Positions 38,164-49,800 of a DNA stretch of 64,000 bases are shown here, in pieces. The position numbers were made by a program, and so were the translations under genes. Position 1 is the stretch's first letter. Each line of letters starts with the position of its first letter. The notes beneath the pieces are model-generated. The model was not told where the DNA came from. It searched no databases and worked only from the letters and a program-made list of their open reading frames with translations. The stretch is from Ignelater luminosus (lineage: Eukaryota > Arthropoda > Insecta > Coleoptera > Elateridae), in NCBI GenBank assembly GCA_011009095.1, contig VTPC01001067.1:20983-84982 (forward strand), in the 5' to 3' direction.

Positions 38164-40177
38164 ATGTGGATTAAAATACTGTTGTTGCATTTTTTTGTGT
38201 ACATTTTACTCCACATGTGAACAAAAGCAGAGAACACTAATGGACGATTTAGAAAATTTAATTCAAATGAATGAAAACACTGGTCATTATAACATAAAAC
38301 CTGGTAAGTCACTTTCTCCCACACAACAGATTTAAAAAATACCTTCACCAAGTACTTTATGTTCTGTTTGTTTATTAAGGGACACTGGAAAACAAAAAGT
38401 ATGATTTCATAATAGTTGGATCTGGTTCAGCAGGATCTGTAATAGCAAACAGATTATCTGAAATACCAAACTGGAACATTTTATTATTAGAAACAGGAGA
38501 AGAAGCTACACCACTGACTGACATACCAGGTCTTGCACCTTTTTTCCTTTTCACTCAATACAATTGGGGATACCTAATGGAGAAACAAGATAATTTCTGT
38601 TTAGGTAATATATTAAGTAACAAACATAATGAAAGTTATGACCTTTCTATTTTACAGGACTAACTGATCAAAGAATGCACTGGCCCCGAGGAAGAGCTTT
38701 AGGAGGAACAACAATCATAAATTACATGATACATGTGAGAGGAAACAAGCATGATTACGATCGTTGGGCTTCTTTTGGTAATCCTGGATGGTCGTATGAA
38801 GATGTTCTTCCTTATTTTTTAAAATCGGAAGATGCATCTGTTCGAATAAACGATCCACCATATAGGCATAAAGGAGGATACTTATCTGTAGGAGATGTAC
38901 CTTTTCGTTCACAATCCGTTCATGTATTTGTGAGAGCTGCTCAAGAACTCGGTTATAAGTACGTCGATTATAATGGAAAAGAACAATTAGGAGTTTCATA
39001 CGTACAAGCCACAATAAGAAGGGGATTAAGATGTAGTGCAGAAAAGGCTTTCTTAATGCCTGTAAGGAATAGAACAAATCTAACGATACTTACAAAAGCT
39101 CGTGTAACAAAAGTTTTGATAGATCCCCAAACTAAGGAAGCATATGGGGTTGAATATGTGAGAAATAAAAAAAGACATATTGTTAATGCATCTAAAGAAG
39201 TTATTTTATCAGCAGGTGCTTTCAATTCTCCTCAACTGCTTATGTTATCCGGAATAGGTCCTGAAGATCACTTAAGGGAATTGGGCATACCAATTTTGAA
39301 AGCTCTTCCAGTTGGACAAAAAATGTATGACCACTTAACGTTTTTAGGCTTAGTTTTCACAGTAAACGAATCTATAGTTGTACAGCAAGAAGAAGTACTA
39401 AAAGATTCAAATAATTATTTACAATTAATCAAAAAAGGAGCAGGTGCTTTTACTACCATTGGTGGAGTAGAGGCTTTGGCTTATTTAAAAACAAATGTTG
39501 CTAATTACACGGAAAATTATCCTGACATGGAATTCATGTTTATTGGAGGCGGATTACAAACAGATAAAGGGGTTGCCTACAGTAGAATGTTTAGAATTGA
39601 CGAAACGATATATAACCGTATCTGGAAACCACTAGAAAATGCATATGCCTGGAGTGTTCTCCCAATGTTGTTACATCCTAAATCATACGGGTATTTAAAG
39701 TTAAAATCGAAAAATCCTTTCCATTGGCCATTATTCTACGGTAACTTTTTCACTGATCCCAACAATGAAGATGTGAAAACCTTTATAGCTGCAATAAGAG
39801 AAGTGCAACGAATATCAAAAACTCCAGCTTTTCAAAGATACAATTCGCAACAAGTTAAGACTCCAATTCCAGGCTGTGAAAATCAAATTTTTGACAGTGA
39901 TGAATACTGGGAATGTGCTTTGAGGTATATCAGTGCAACTTTACATCATCAGGTTTCAACATGCAAAATGGGCCCTTCTGATGATCCTGAAGCTGTAGTA
40001 GACAATAAGTTGAGAGTATATGGAATAAGAAATCTAAGAGTAGCTGACACTAGCATAATTCCTCTAACGCTATCTGCTCATACAAATGTCCCGACTTACA
40101 TGGTTGGTGAAAAAGCTTCGGATCTCATTAAAGAGGAATGGATGCAGTACAACACAAATAATTTTTTGTATAAATGA
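38164..40177 (+). CDS. GMC oxidoreductase, glucose dehydrogenase-like (gene 2)
   Basis: FAD-dependent GMC oxidoreductase, probably secreted; substrate unknown. Exon 1 is 38164-38303 (donor gtaagt), intron 76 bases, exon 2 38380-38604, intron 53 bases, exon 3 38658-40177 ending in TGA. With one T removed from the T7 run at 38190-38196 the coding length is 1884 bases, 627 residues, usual for the family, and begins with a signal-peptide-like [18 protein letters not shown]. As written, the frame from 38164 stops at 38218-38220, and translation could start only at the Met at 38240, without signal peptide. Visible: FAD Rossmann motif VGSGSAGS (about 59-66), first GMC signature from [10 protein letters not shown] (129 on), second signature [16 protein letters not shown] (308-323), catalytic His 552 (LHHQVST) and His 596 (SAHTNVP). 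Exons 2 and 3 are intact. Closest relative here is gene 1. Confidence 0.93.
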
Positions 40178-42892
40178 TAATCTTCAATATATTGTTTTAT
40201 TATTATTTTATCTTTACTTCTTTTCAAGAAAAAGTTTCATAAGATAACTTATTAATTCCACTTTTGTAGAGATTCCCATGGTTTATCAAACATAATCTAA
40301 ATGAAGACATAAAAAAGCCTTCCAGGCAAATTGATATTTCATTTAGATAAATTATAGAGGTAAGCAAGAAACAAATCGCTTTTAAGGGCGATGTTCAAGA
40401 AGCTAATGAGTTTGTATGTAAACAGTTTCATTTCACTTTCATCAGTTGTTTGAGTAAAGCAAGCTTGAGATTCCACAGAGCTTTCTTTTAGGACCCGTAC
40501 TGTTTTTTATTTCTTTAACAACTTGAAGATGGTATACTTGCAATAAATTGCTTGTTAATGTAACAGACTGCATAAAATTATCTGTTTAGAAAAAAGACTA
40601 AAACAATTAAAAACAACAATAACATTCATTAAATCTATAAAACATGTTGACAGTTAAAATATTGTACCTGTTTTATATTAAGTATTATCATTGATATATT
40701 TAAGTCTATGGTTGTTGCTTTGAGATATTAGATTATAATAGTTCACTGTAGTTTACTGTTTCTTTGCTACATCTTTGTACCTTCAAAAAACAGGGTTATG
40801 GTGAATTCCTAACATGGCAACAAAATAATAAACTGGAGGTTATAACTGAAAAACATAGCTGTGAAATTGTTCTTGAAGTCATATCAATGATGTGTAACGA
40901 GCTTTTTGTGCTGCATTAATAACAGAAGTAGCCTTTTAATTACTAGCGAGTTGGGAACACCTTGTACGTAATTATAACACTGAACGTGTCAATTCCATAA
41001 AACAACATCAAGTAAAAGATTAAATCCTACTAATTATTTACCTTATCTGTACCATTTATAATCAGCTCATCATAATGTTACCAACAATTATTATTCCGTA
41101 TCTACGTATGGAACATCAAAAGAGTTGTAATTACATTATTTCATTTGAACAAAAGAAGCAAAGACCTTTTTGTTTATTGAAAGAATATCCTAGAGAATTG
41201 TAAAATATAATAATAGATAAAATAAGTATGCGAATGGAGTTTGCTGTAAATTGAAAAACTACATCTATATGTATATCAGCATAGCACATACGTACGACTG
41301 GTAATCTAACCTAGTGCAACGGAAACAGAAAGATGTCTGCATCTAATATGTAACATTCTAACTGTGCTATAAATCCATTCATTATAATTTATAACCCTCA
41401 ATTACAGGAAACCGAATATACTTGTTAATTATTTTACACGGTCCACTATACAGTTTCTGTTTGAAACATTTAAACCAGTTCAAAAAAACGGTTTAAATGT
41501 TTATTCAAACAACAAATAATTTTCGAGGAAATTAAATTATTCCACGCTGTATTGTTGAGATTGTTTTATAAATTATTGCTGATAATAATAATCCACATAT
41601 TCGTACAAAACCTAATTCGTAAACTGAATACAATATTTAGTACTAACTTTAGTAAAATGTGAAATAACTGTAATATAGTATGTAATGTAATGTACTTTAA
41701 TAATATGAGAAATAGTAGTACATGGAGCTTGCTGTAGAAATAAAAGACGTGCGGGAATGAAATAAAGTAAAAAATTATACCACTTATAATACCCTCGACA
41801 ATACCACAAGTGCATTGCATAGAGCAATAGCACATAGCCTGAATTGTTTTATAAAGAATTGCAGAAAGATGTTCTCTCTACTTTAACTAATATATCTGAT
41901 AAATCAAAGCGAGAGAAAGGGAGAAAGAGGGAATAAAGAAAAATAACCAAGTTATGAAACCATATACCAGGTGTCAACTAAAATAGAATATCATAGGTAC
42001 CTTTCTTATTATTTATTAAAGCAGAGATATGAATCAGGTATCCGGAAATGGGATCAATTATCAATTGTAAACTGTTACAAAATTAGTATTTAATTCGGAC
42101 TCCAAGTATGAAGAATTATTTTATGTTAAGTTTAAAAATTGAAGGTTGACATTATCGAAAGCGACAGAATATGAAGAGAAATTTAAATCTGCTAAGTTTC
42201 ATTTTCCTGTGTTAATAAATAATAAGAGAAATAGAGATGGACCTACCGTACTTTCGCTGACAACCGGCATTAGCGGCGAAATCCAATCTTGCTACTCCAT
42301 TTAGCCGCCACACCATATGAATTAAGTAATATAAACCATTATAATCATTTTACAACTAAAAAACAATACGAAATGGAAAAATACAGAATGAGTTTCACCT
42401 GGAAATAAACAACTTTTTAAAAATAACGAAACTTAGAAGGGAAGATCTAAATACTAGTCAGTTTTTTGCAACATAAAGTGATAAGGTAGCTTCAGTGGTT
42501 TGTTTATAACTACCGGATAATTCCAGCCATGCTAAAAGAAATAAAGTTGCAAATATCACAAGCAAAACACACTCACAAATTTAAATGCCTTTTACTTTTA
42601 GTTTAGACTAACACTGAACGAAAATTAATAAAATAAAAGAAATTAGGTAGATACAGGTCAACGTTTGTAAAAAGGCATTTAGGTATGCGCAGAAGACAGA
42701 CAAAGCGAGTCCGTGTGCGGTAGAGATGGAGATATTGCAAATAGCAAGAGTACACTCGGGGTAATAACAAAATATTTCAAAACACCATGGGAAACTAAAA
42801 ATACTGTTGTAAATTGTTCACACATTTACCTTCAGATCTTCCAATCTTTTTGAAAGCTGGCGCAGCGTTTTAATTTGTTCAACAGGTAAATA
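40178..42892. other. No gene recognised
   Basis: Intergenic, AT-rich. A partial inverted repeat (TTCTTATTATTTATTAA near 42003 and its complement near 42217), preceded by CCAGGTGTCAACT near 41968, may be a worn MITE. No convincing AATAAA lies within the first 200 bases after gene 2; one is at about 40551. Confidence 0.35.
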
Positions 42893-43345
42893 CAGTAATA
42901 CCCCGACTTACGCTACCCCAACTTACGCGAATTCGAAATTACGCGGTTTTTAAATCTTCTCGTCGATTCGTCTTTTGTTGACAGAAGGTCTCAGTTCAGC
43001 TGAAAAAGGGTTACAAATTTTGGAAAACATCGACTCCAACGAGGAAATTTCGTGTGAGATGAAAAAATCTTTGATCCGTCAGACGACTTTGTTAGATTTT
43101 ATGAGCCTTCTACGTCAAAATAACTTTGGTTTATGTTTTTGCAATTCATAATAATATAATTTGTTGTATTATCTAAGATTTTATTACACATTTTTCTTCT
43201 AAATTATTATTTTTATTTAGTCTCCGGTCCCAATTAAACATAATTTGTATGTATTTATATAAAAAGTTGTACCCCAACTTACGCCAATTCAATTTACGCG
43301 GTTATCGCTCGGTCCCACCTATCGCGTAAGTCCGGGGTATCACTG
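42893..43345 (+). mobile_element. Pogo/Tigger-like mini-element with transposase tail
   Basis: Ends CAGTAATACCCCGACTTACG and complement (...CGTAAGTCCGGGGTATCACTG) are characteristic of pogo/Tigger elements; TA flanks both sides (42891-42892, 43346-43347). Internal copies of ACTTACGC-type motif recur near each end (about 42925 and 43282). The + strand from 42999 encodes AEKGLQILENIDSNEE and then RQTTLLDFM, resembling the C-terminal tail of pogo-type transposases. The rest of the 5' coding part is deleted, so it is non-autonomous at 453 bases. Confidence 0.82.
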
Positions 43346-43514
43346 TAATAAACAAAATTTAACTTTATGTTAAAATCAAATAAAAAGTAGATAACATTCA
43401 ACTTTATGTTATAAAATAATCAAATTAATATTTTTTTTCCAGTTACATATCATTACAGACGAATAACTTGGATTATGTTCAGTTTTGTGTCAATTTAGTA
43501 ATAAAGAAACTAAA

Positions 43515-44075
43515 TAAAACGTATAGTGCATCTTATGATGGTCTGTTCAGAAATCATACCTTCGAAAATTCAAAACGTGACAAGAAAAAGTACTTTTTAC
43601 TTAAATGCGCTTTTGAACTACGTAGAAACTGTTAACACTCTCGTTTTCTTTTAGTTGCTAACACAGGTTTTGTGGACATTTCATAAAATACATATATTAA
43701 GATGAATAAATGACGGAGACCGGATATATAGTTGTAAAGAACCTTTGTCAAAGTAAATAGTTTTGCTAATCCTTTAATGGTTGATGACAAAATTTTTGAT
43801 TTAAGAGGGTATTGCGTCTGAATGAATTATTTTACCTATTGTTGTATTTTATGAGAAAAGTCAAGAGAACAAATTTAAAATTAGTTACATTACTTTTAAA
43901 AAATGCCGAAACTTGCTGTACCTGACAATTACAAAAACATGCTGCACTAAGGGCATTAACATAATAGAAGCAATTTGAGAGACCACATGACTCCTAATTA
44001 ATTATCTGAAAATGCGGAACTTCCTGTATTTTTGTTCATTGTTGTCTTTGCTTATAAACCTAGAACATTTAGAAC
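43515..44075 (-). mobile_element. Internal fragment of the 26-kb hAT family, inverted
   Basis: Its reverse complement matches 26670-27260 of the hAT element over about 560 bases with scattered changes and small indels (shared GTCACGTTTTGAATTTTC, CAAAACCTGTGTTAGCAAC and TTTTAGTTGCTAACACAGG on the opposite strand). Terminal repeats and the dimerisation domain are absent, so it is a truncated copy. Confidence 0.8.
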
Positions 44076-44249
44076 TGTGAAGCCAAAGCAAATGAGCTCC
44101 CCACTACTACGTTTACGCTGTCCAGTTCGCATCGTCAAGCCAAATGCCTTTCTACAAACGCTGGCCTGTATAAAAAAACCCAAAGAGAAAATTTTCCACG
44201 TGGTACGTTTTGGGTAACGCTAATGCCGGGAGTAAAAAGATCGAACTCG

Positions 44250-44779
44250 TGTAAGGAACGTTTAAATATTATTTTCTTAAATTCAAAAAATTTTTCATAA
44301 ATTTAAAAAAAAAAATTTTTTTCCATTTTAATCATGATTATGAAGTGTTTAGGGGCAATAAACGTGATCCTTTAATATTTTTCAAAAGTTTGATTATTTG
44401 AAACACAGAAACAGTTCGCTAGATCGAATTGCAACTTGACAGGGTTTTTGTGGGTATATTGAGCTATAAAAGTCACGCTTAACATTAGTCACTTTATGAA
44501 TATTTGTAATTTAGCCATTGATTTTCTAAAAAACCATAAATTACCCTTTTTTCTTGTTTTTTCAAATTCATGTCAAGAATGGAAAAAAAACTTTTTCCCT
44601 GAAGATCGCGGCAGTATCTTGTAGAAAATTTATTCCAGTTTCCAAAACTGTCCTTTAATTTTCTGTACGATCATTGGTTGCTGAGATATCAATGATTAAA
44701 GACAAAAGAATCTTTTGCCATTAAAAGTCTGATATCTCGGTAAAAATTTTTTTTGTTCCTTTAATTTTTTCCATTAGTG
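44250..44779 (-). mobile_element. Relative of the palindromic MITE at 304-1320
   Basis: The reverse complement starts with CACTAATGGAAAAAATTAAA at 44779, preceded by TA, and then follows the core of the 304-1320 element (shared ATCTCAGCAACCAATGATCG and TTGCCCCTAAACACTTCATA). It lacks the long palindromic arms: here the terminus leads straight into the core. The opposite end is unclear in an A/T run near 44300. Confidence 0.8.
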
Positions 44780-44781
44780 TA

Positions 44782-46873
44782 TTTGAAACTTATGAGATTG
44801 TCCTAAATATAATTTTTTGGAATCGTTGAGTCAAGCTCATACTATTAGTTAATTTTTTTCGGTTGTTTCAAAAATAAAAGAATTTCAAAAAGAGGTATCT
44901 GACAGCGTAAAGATTTTGTGACATCCATTGTCTGTTTTATCTAGTTTTTATAATTTTTTTCTTACTTTAAAATTTAACCTTCGAATTTTTGTATTAGTAG
45001 AATTTTTTAGAATATTAAAATAAACAAAATTTCTGGGTAATTGAATTATTTTGTGCTTCATAACTAGGTTTTTTACAGCTTTTCTTAGTTCCTCGTTCTT
45101 CAGATCTGAAGCACCTGGGATAGTGAGTAATTTTCCTATTTTCGTTCCAAGTTTTATTGCTTATCAAAATTTATTTAATTGCTATTTATAATAATTTTTA
45201 TATTTTTTATGATTTAAAGTTGCCAATAATAAAAGTTTAACCTTCGGCCTTTTGTGTTAAAATTTTTATGCCGATAAATTTCTTCAAACTTTTTCGATAC
45301 TTGGCCGGCTTAGATTATCCGAGCCGACGTTTTATGATAAATTTTTCTGTTGTTAACTTTTATTTAAATTTCAATTTAAAAATTAGGTTAATTTTCCTTA
45401 TTGTTATTATTCTTTGTTACACTGATTGTAATTCAAAAGTTATCTTACACCGCTTAACGGTTTGATTCATAGTTTTAGATTCATAGTTTTTTTAATTTAC
45501 TTGGGTAATTGTTAAATCTTGTGATTTATATAATAGTTCAGGAATTTTTTGTGCCGCTGGCGCCTTAGGTGTAAATTTCCTTTTGTTACCATTACAGATT
45601 TTTTTCTCTTTTAATATATGTTGTCTAAAGTACAAAATTGTGTTTTATTGCGTGTATGACTTTGGATCCGCACCAGGCCACCGTGTAGTAGCCGGCCTCG
45701 GACCACAGAGATCCTAGTAGTAATTAATCAAACAATTGGTAACGAAAAGGACGTTGCAGTGGGTTTAAGGTACAAAGATCAAAAATCGTTTCTAAATTAC
45801 AAAATGGTTCAAGACTTTTACACACTGGTATAGAATAAGAAAGAACATAAAATGTAAAACTAAGGCTTATTCATCCTTATAATTAATCTTTAAGGAAAAA
45901 CATGATCTTTAGTACGATTTTAATTTTTTAATCCTTTTCCATATTATAATTACCTTTAATGTTAATGTAATTCTTCATATTTCGTTTAATAAACTAGAGC
46001 TTACCTGAAAAAGAAAGAAAAAGCAGTTAATATTTGATAATCCAATATTCACAAATTTAATATGAGTTTTCTTGTAGATTTTAATTATAATCAAAAATTC
46101 AATAAAAATAACATTAAACAACAAGTGCCGAAAGAACAATCATAGACAAATTTGTTTGTACACAAGAAAAGCATGCCTATTGTATGTTAAGGTAAGCTGT
46201 CATTAATTATTTATTTGACATCCATTTGAGGATGGGAATGAGTTTACAAGCTACCTTTATCACCCTATATTGCAGCAGTTATCATAATCGTTGTATAATT
46301 GAAAACACATGATTGGGTAACACAGTCAGCAGTAACAGTAAAAGTGATTACTTCATTATTTATAACATTCTAAACGATGTCAAAATTAATGAGATGGTTT
46401 TTGTAGATTCTTCTGAATCAAAGTATTAAAACAGTAACGCACAACTTTCTAGGGAAAAGAAAATCCGAAGACTATAAAAAAAATTCCTGAACGATCTCAA
46501 AATCTAGAAGCATTGAGTAGCAAAATATATTTTCTGCATTCTCATCCCACAAATCTTGGCGAGCACACTGGGTCGAATCACACAAAAACCTGGCCAAAAT
46601 TATTACTTTTATTTTATGAGCGTAAATGAGGTGTTTTATAAAAAACATAAAGAATTTCACCTAAAAATAAAATATAATTTAAAAAGTATATATATCGGGT
46701 GTCCAAAAAAAAAAGCTGCTCTAGAGTGCTTTGGAAACAATTTCACTTATGGTAGATTATACAGTAATAACATTTTTCATGGCTATATAGAGCAGGTTGT
46801 ATTTTAGACACATATTATATAAATATATTTACATAAAAATCAAAATACAAACATAAATCTTTTACATAGCACA
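44782..46873. other. No gene recognised
   Basis: T-rich sequence. A compact GC-richer stretch at about 45655-45720 (GGATCCGCACCAGGCCACCG) could be the head of a retroelement or SINE, but I see no promoter boxes or target duplication. CGGGTGTCC near 46694 resembles a mariner-type end. Confidence 0.35.
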
Positions 46874-49800
46874 TTAGTAATCACTATCATAGTCACTTTG
46901 AATGTCAGTCGAACTTTCTTCACCGGAAGTTGTAGCTGGTTCTTCTGATGATTTTTCTTGAAGTTCAAGTGGTGCAAGTAATTGATGTACCTCTAAATAA
47001 AACTTGTAAATGCGTTGTGAAGGAGGTCTTCGACTTGTTACAAAGGGATCAAAAGAAACCATAAGTAAATGAAATAAATCTTCATTTGTAGCTTCTCTGG
47101 TGAACTTTCTTGTATGACTTCTTCGAGTTTTTTTAGTCTTTATTCCTGGCCTCCTGGGCCTCTTCAGACAGCTTGTAACGGGAAAATGCCCAAAAGTATG
47201 CACAAGTCCCGTCAAGACCAATGGTTGATGTTAAATCCCGTAGCTCATGCCGCAGACAAGGGTGGATTCTAAATAACTTGCCTAAGCACACACAAAGAAG
47301 AACTCATCAATTCCAAAACTCTTAATAACTCGACAGATGTTCACAATAGAGGGCGCCAGCAGTCGTAGATTGAAGGGTTCCAATGGCCGGCCACGCGACT
47401 ACCGGTGGGTCCGACACCCTGTATATAGGTTTCTTTCGAAGCTATACCCTGTATATAACTTACCTTGTGGAAGTCTTATTAAAATCACTCTATCTTTTTC
47501 GGTCGAGACTCAACCGAAATTTGTATAAACACTTGATTAGTACTGAAAATTTTTACAAGGAAGTCTTCCAAATGCTTCCTTTTAATTTAACGGAAAGCAC
47601 AATTCAATAAGTTCAAATCAATGAGTTTCTTTTGAACAAAGGATTATAAATTCTAAATGAAATTTGGTCAGGCGCACATGTGCTATTTAATAGCGAAAAG
47701 AAGCAAAGTTATCACTGCTGCAACTGGACCCAGTGATCCATTCACAAAAGAAAACAAAATACACAATGTATACGTTTCTTACATTTATTAAACAAACGAA
47801 TGAGTAATGAATTAAACACACACAAACAAAAAGAAATAATAAAATAACAAAGCAAATAATATCAGTAAACGGTATAAATTAATTTATACTGGAGAACAAA
47901 GTTAAAAAGATAATAATAAAAAACAAGTTATTACAATTAGCAAACCGATTTTGATACGTTAAATTTTAAAGTATAAGAAAGTCAAAATCAAACACTAAAT
48001 TAGTTTAACAACAGAAAATTTCGACAATGATCTCAAAATACTAACAAATGAACTTTTCGTATGCAACAAGAAAAATGGTTGACAAAAGTTATTAATTATG
48101 TTGCAATAATCAGAATAAAACCAGCTAAGATTACCTAGGAACGTTCCTGTTACAAATTAGTTACAAATTAATTGTAAATGTAATGCTTTTACATTGAATC
48201 GAGTTTATTCTTATCTAAAGCAAAATTTTTACATAAGATTTCACAGGTTTAGATTTCTCCAGCCTTCCACCAAACGGAACAACAATCAAATGTACAAATA
48301 AACCAAACAAATAGTTCTTTCTTACGTACAAACTGAAGTTCTTCTACCTGGTAGTGAATAGGTTATCAATCCTTGACTGCAGCAATCTCTCACAGACGGA
48401 ATACGGCGTACAATTTAATACCGCCGGCCTCTCCAATGTTCAAGGAAACGTATTTTACAGAAGGAATCACTTTTATGAAAGTCAAAAAAACACAACGGAA
48501 TCCAAGTGTTTATACACAACCTTTAATAACAAATCACTTTGAGTCTCGTATTTTCTTTAATTTATTAACGCTGATGCGTTCACGGTGCTTCCACAATGCA
48601 ATACACAGTTCTATTTCTTGCGGGGTGGACAGTTTCTATTTACAACAAAACTGATAAACGATGAACAACAAAAGGAACCAAAACTTTTCCGTTTTACCCT
48701 CTGCAATTTTTATTTCCTGGGAAATACCAGCGTAACTTTTAACGAAGTTTAATCACTTCCGCAGTAAGAAAATGTTTCAAGTATCACTTTTTAGTTTACG
48801 AACCAATTTTCGTCCGTGAAGAAGACACGACAAAAACCCAACGAAACCCGAATTTCCTGAGTCAGATCTCTCTTCCAATAAGAGAATCTTTTACACTTCA
48901 GGAAGGTCCGTAACCATTTAAGGGTTTGCAGAGGTAAAAAAAACACAGATTTGCCCGCACGTCTATTCGGAAGCTAAGCTTTTATCGCAATCCTTAGATT
49001 TTCAGCCTGAACCTGACTTAATAGAGGCCGTGTAATTCCAGCATTTGCGACTCAGATTCTAGGAATCTTTTATTTACGTCTGGATCTCGATGTCAGGAAA
49101 ACAATCGAAAACGACAAAAGACACGTTCGTTGGTGTCCATAAGTCGAGACAACAGATTTATTGATTCTTTAAAATAAAATTTTATCAAACATACTTTCAT
49201 GGAATGAAATAATTTAAATATTATGCATCAGAGGAACAAATATCTGAACGAAATTGAAAGACAGGGGCAGATTTAGTGCGAATTTTAAAATAACATTACA
49301 AGCTGGCTAATCGGCAAGATTGCCGATGAAATCATGTCTGGTCCATGGATTAGTAATTTGTGCATGGTAACTGGCATGTAGTACCACGAATATTTTTCCA
49401 CGTACAATCTCGCAGCTTGTATCATATATTCACGAAATGTTTTTTCATTTATTGGAAAACCTGATGAAAGGGTTTGTAGAATTGCGGCACAGCTACTATA
49501 TTCTGGCAGAGACAGTATAATTTTGAAAAAATCGACAAGCCGTATTTTCGTCATTGGTAGTTCTACTTCCACCTGGTTTGACTTGATCGACTAATAAGCC
49601 CATTCCCTCCTTAAACTGATTTTGTATCATTCTTTCTCTTTCTATCATTGCCTTGTGTGTTTGCCATCTTTTAAATTCTAACCGATGTGTAATATGCAGA
49701 AAACATTCAAGAAACCGTATCCACGCATGAAGTGTGGATAATCCAAAACGATATGTTGTTATATCAGTTTCTTTTTTGCTAACTAAATCTAGATGATTCA

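Noticed and set aside
38715..39225. Minus-strand open frames opposite GMC gene 2
   Set aside because: Antisense shadows; no similarity of their own.
45655..45720. GC-richer stretch considered as a tRNA-derived SINE head
   Set aside because: No A/B promoter boxes, poly(A) tail or target duplication could be defended.
47337..48654. Overlapping + strand open frames of 60-95 codons
   Set aside because: No recognisable domain, and three frames are open in short overlapping pieces, typical of non-coding DNA.
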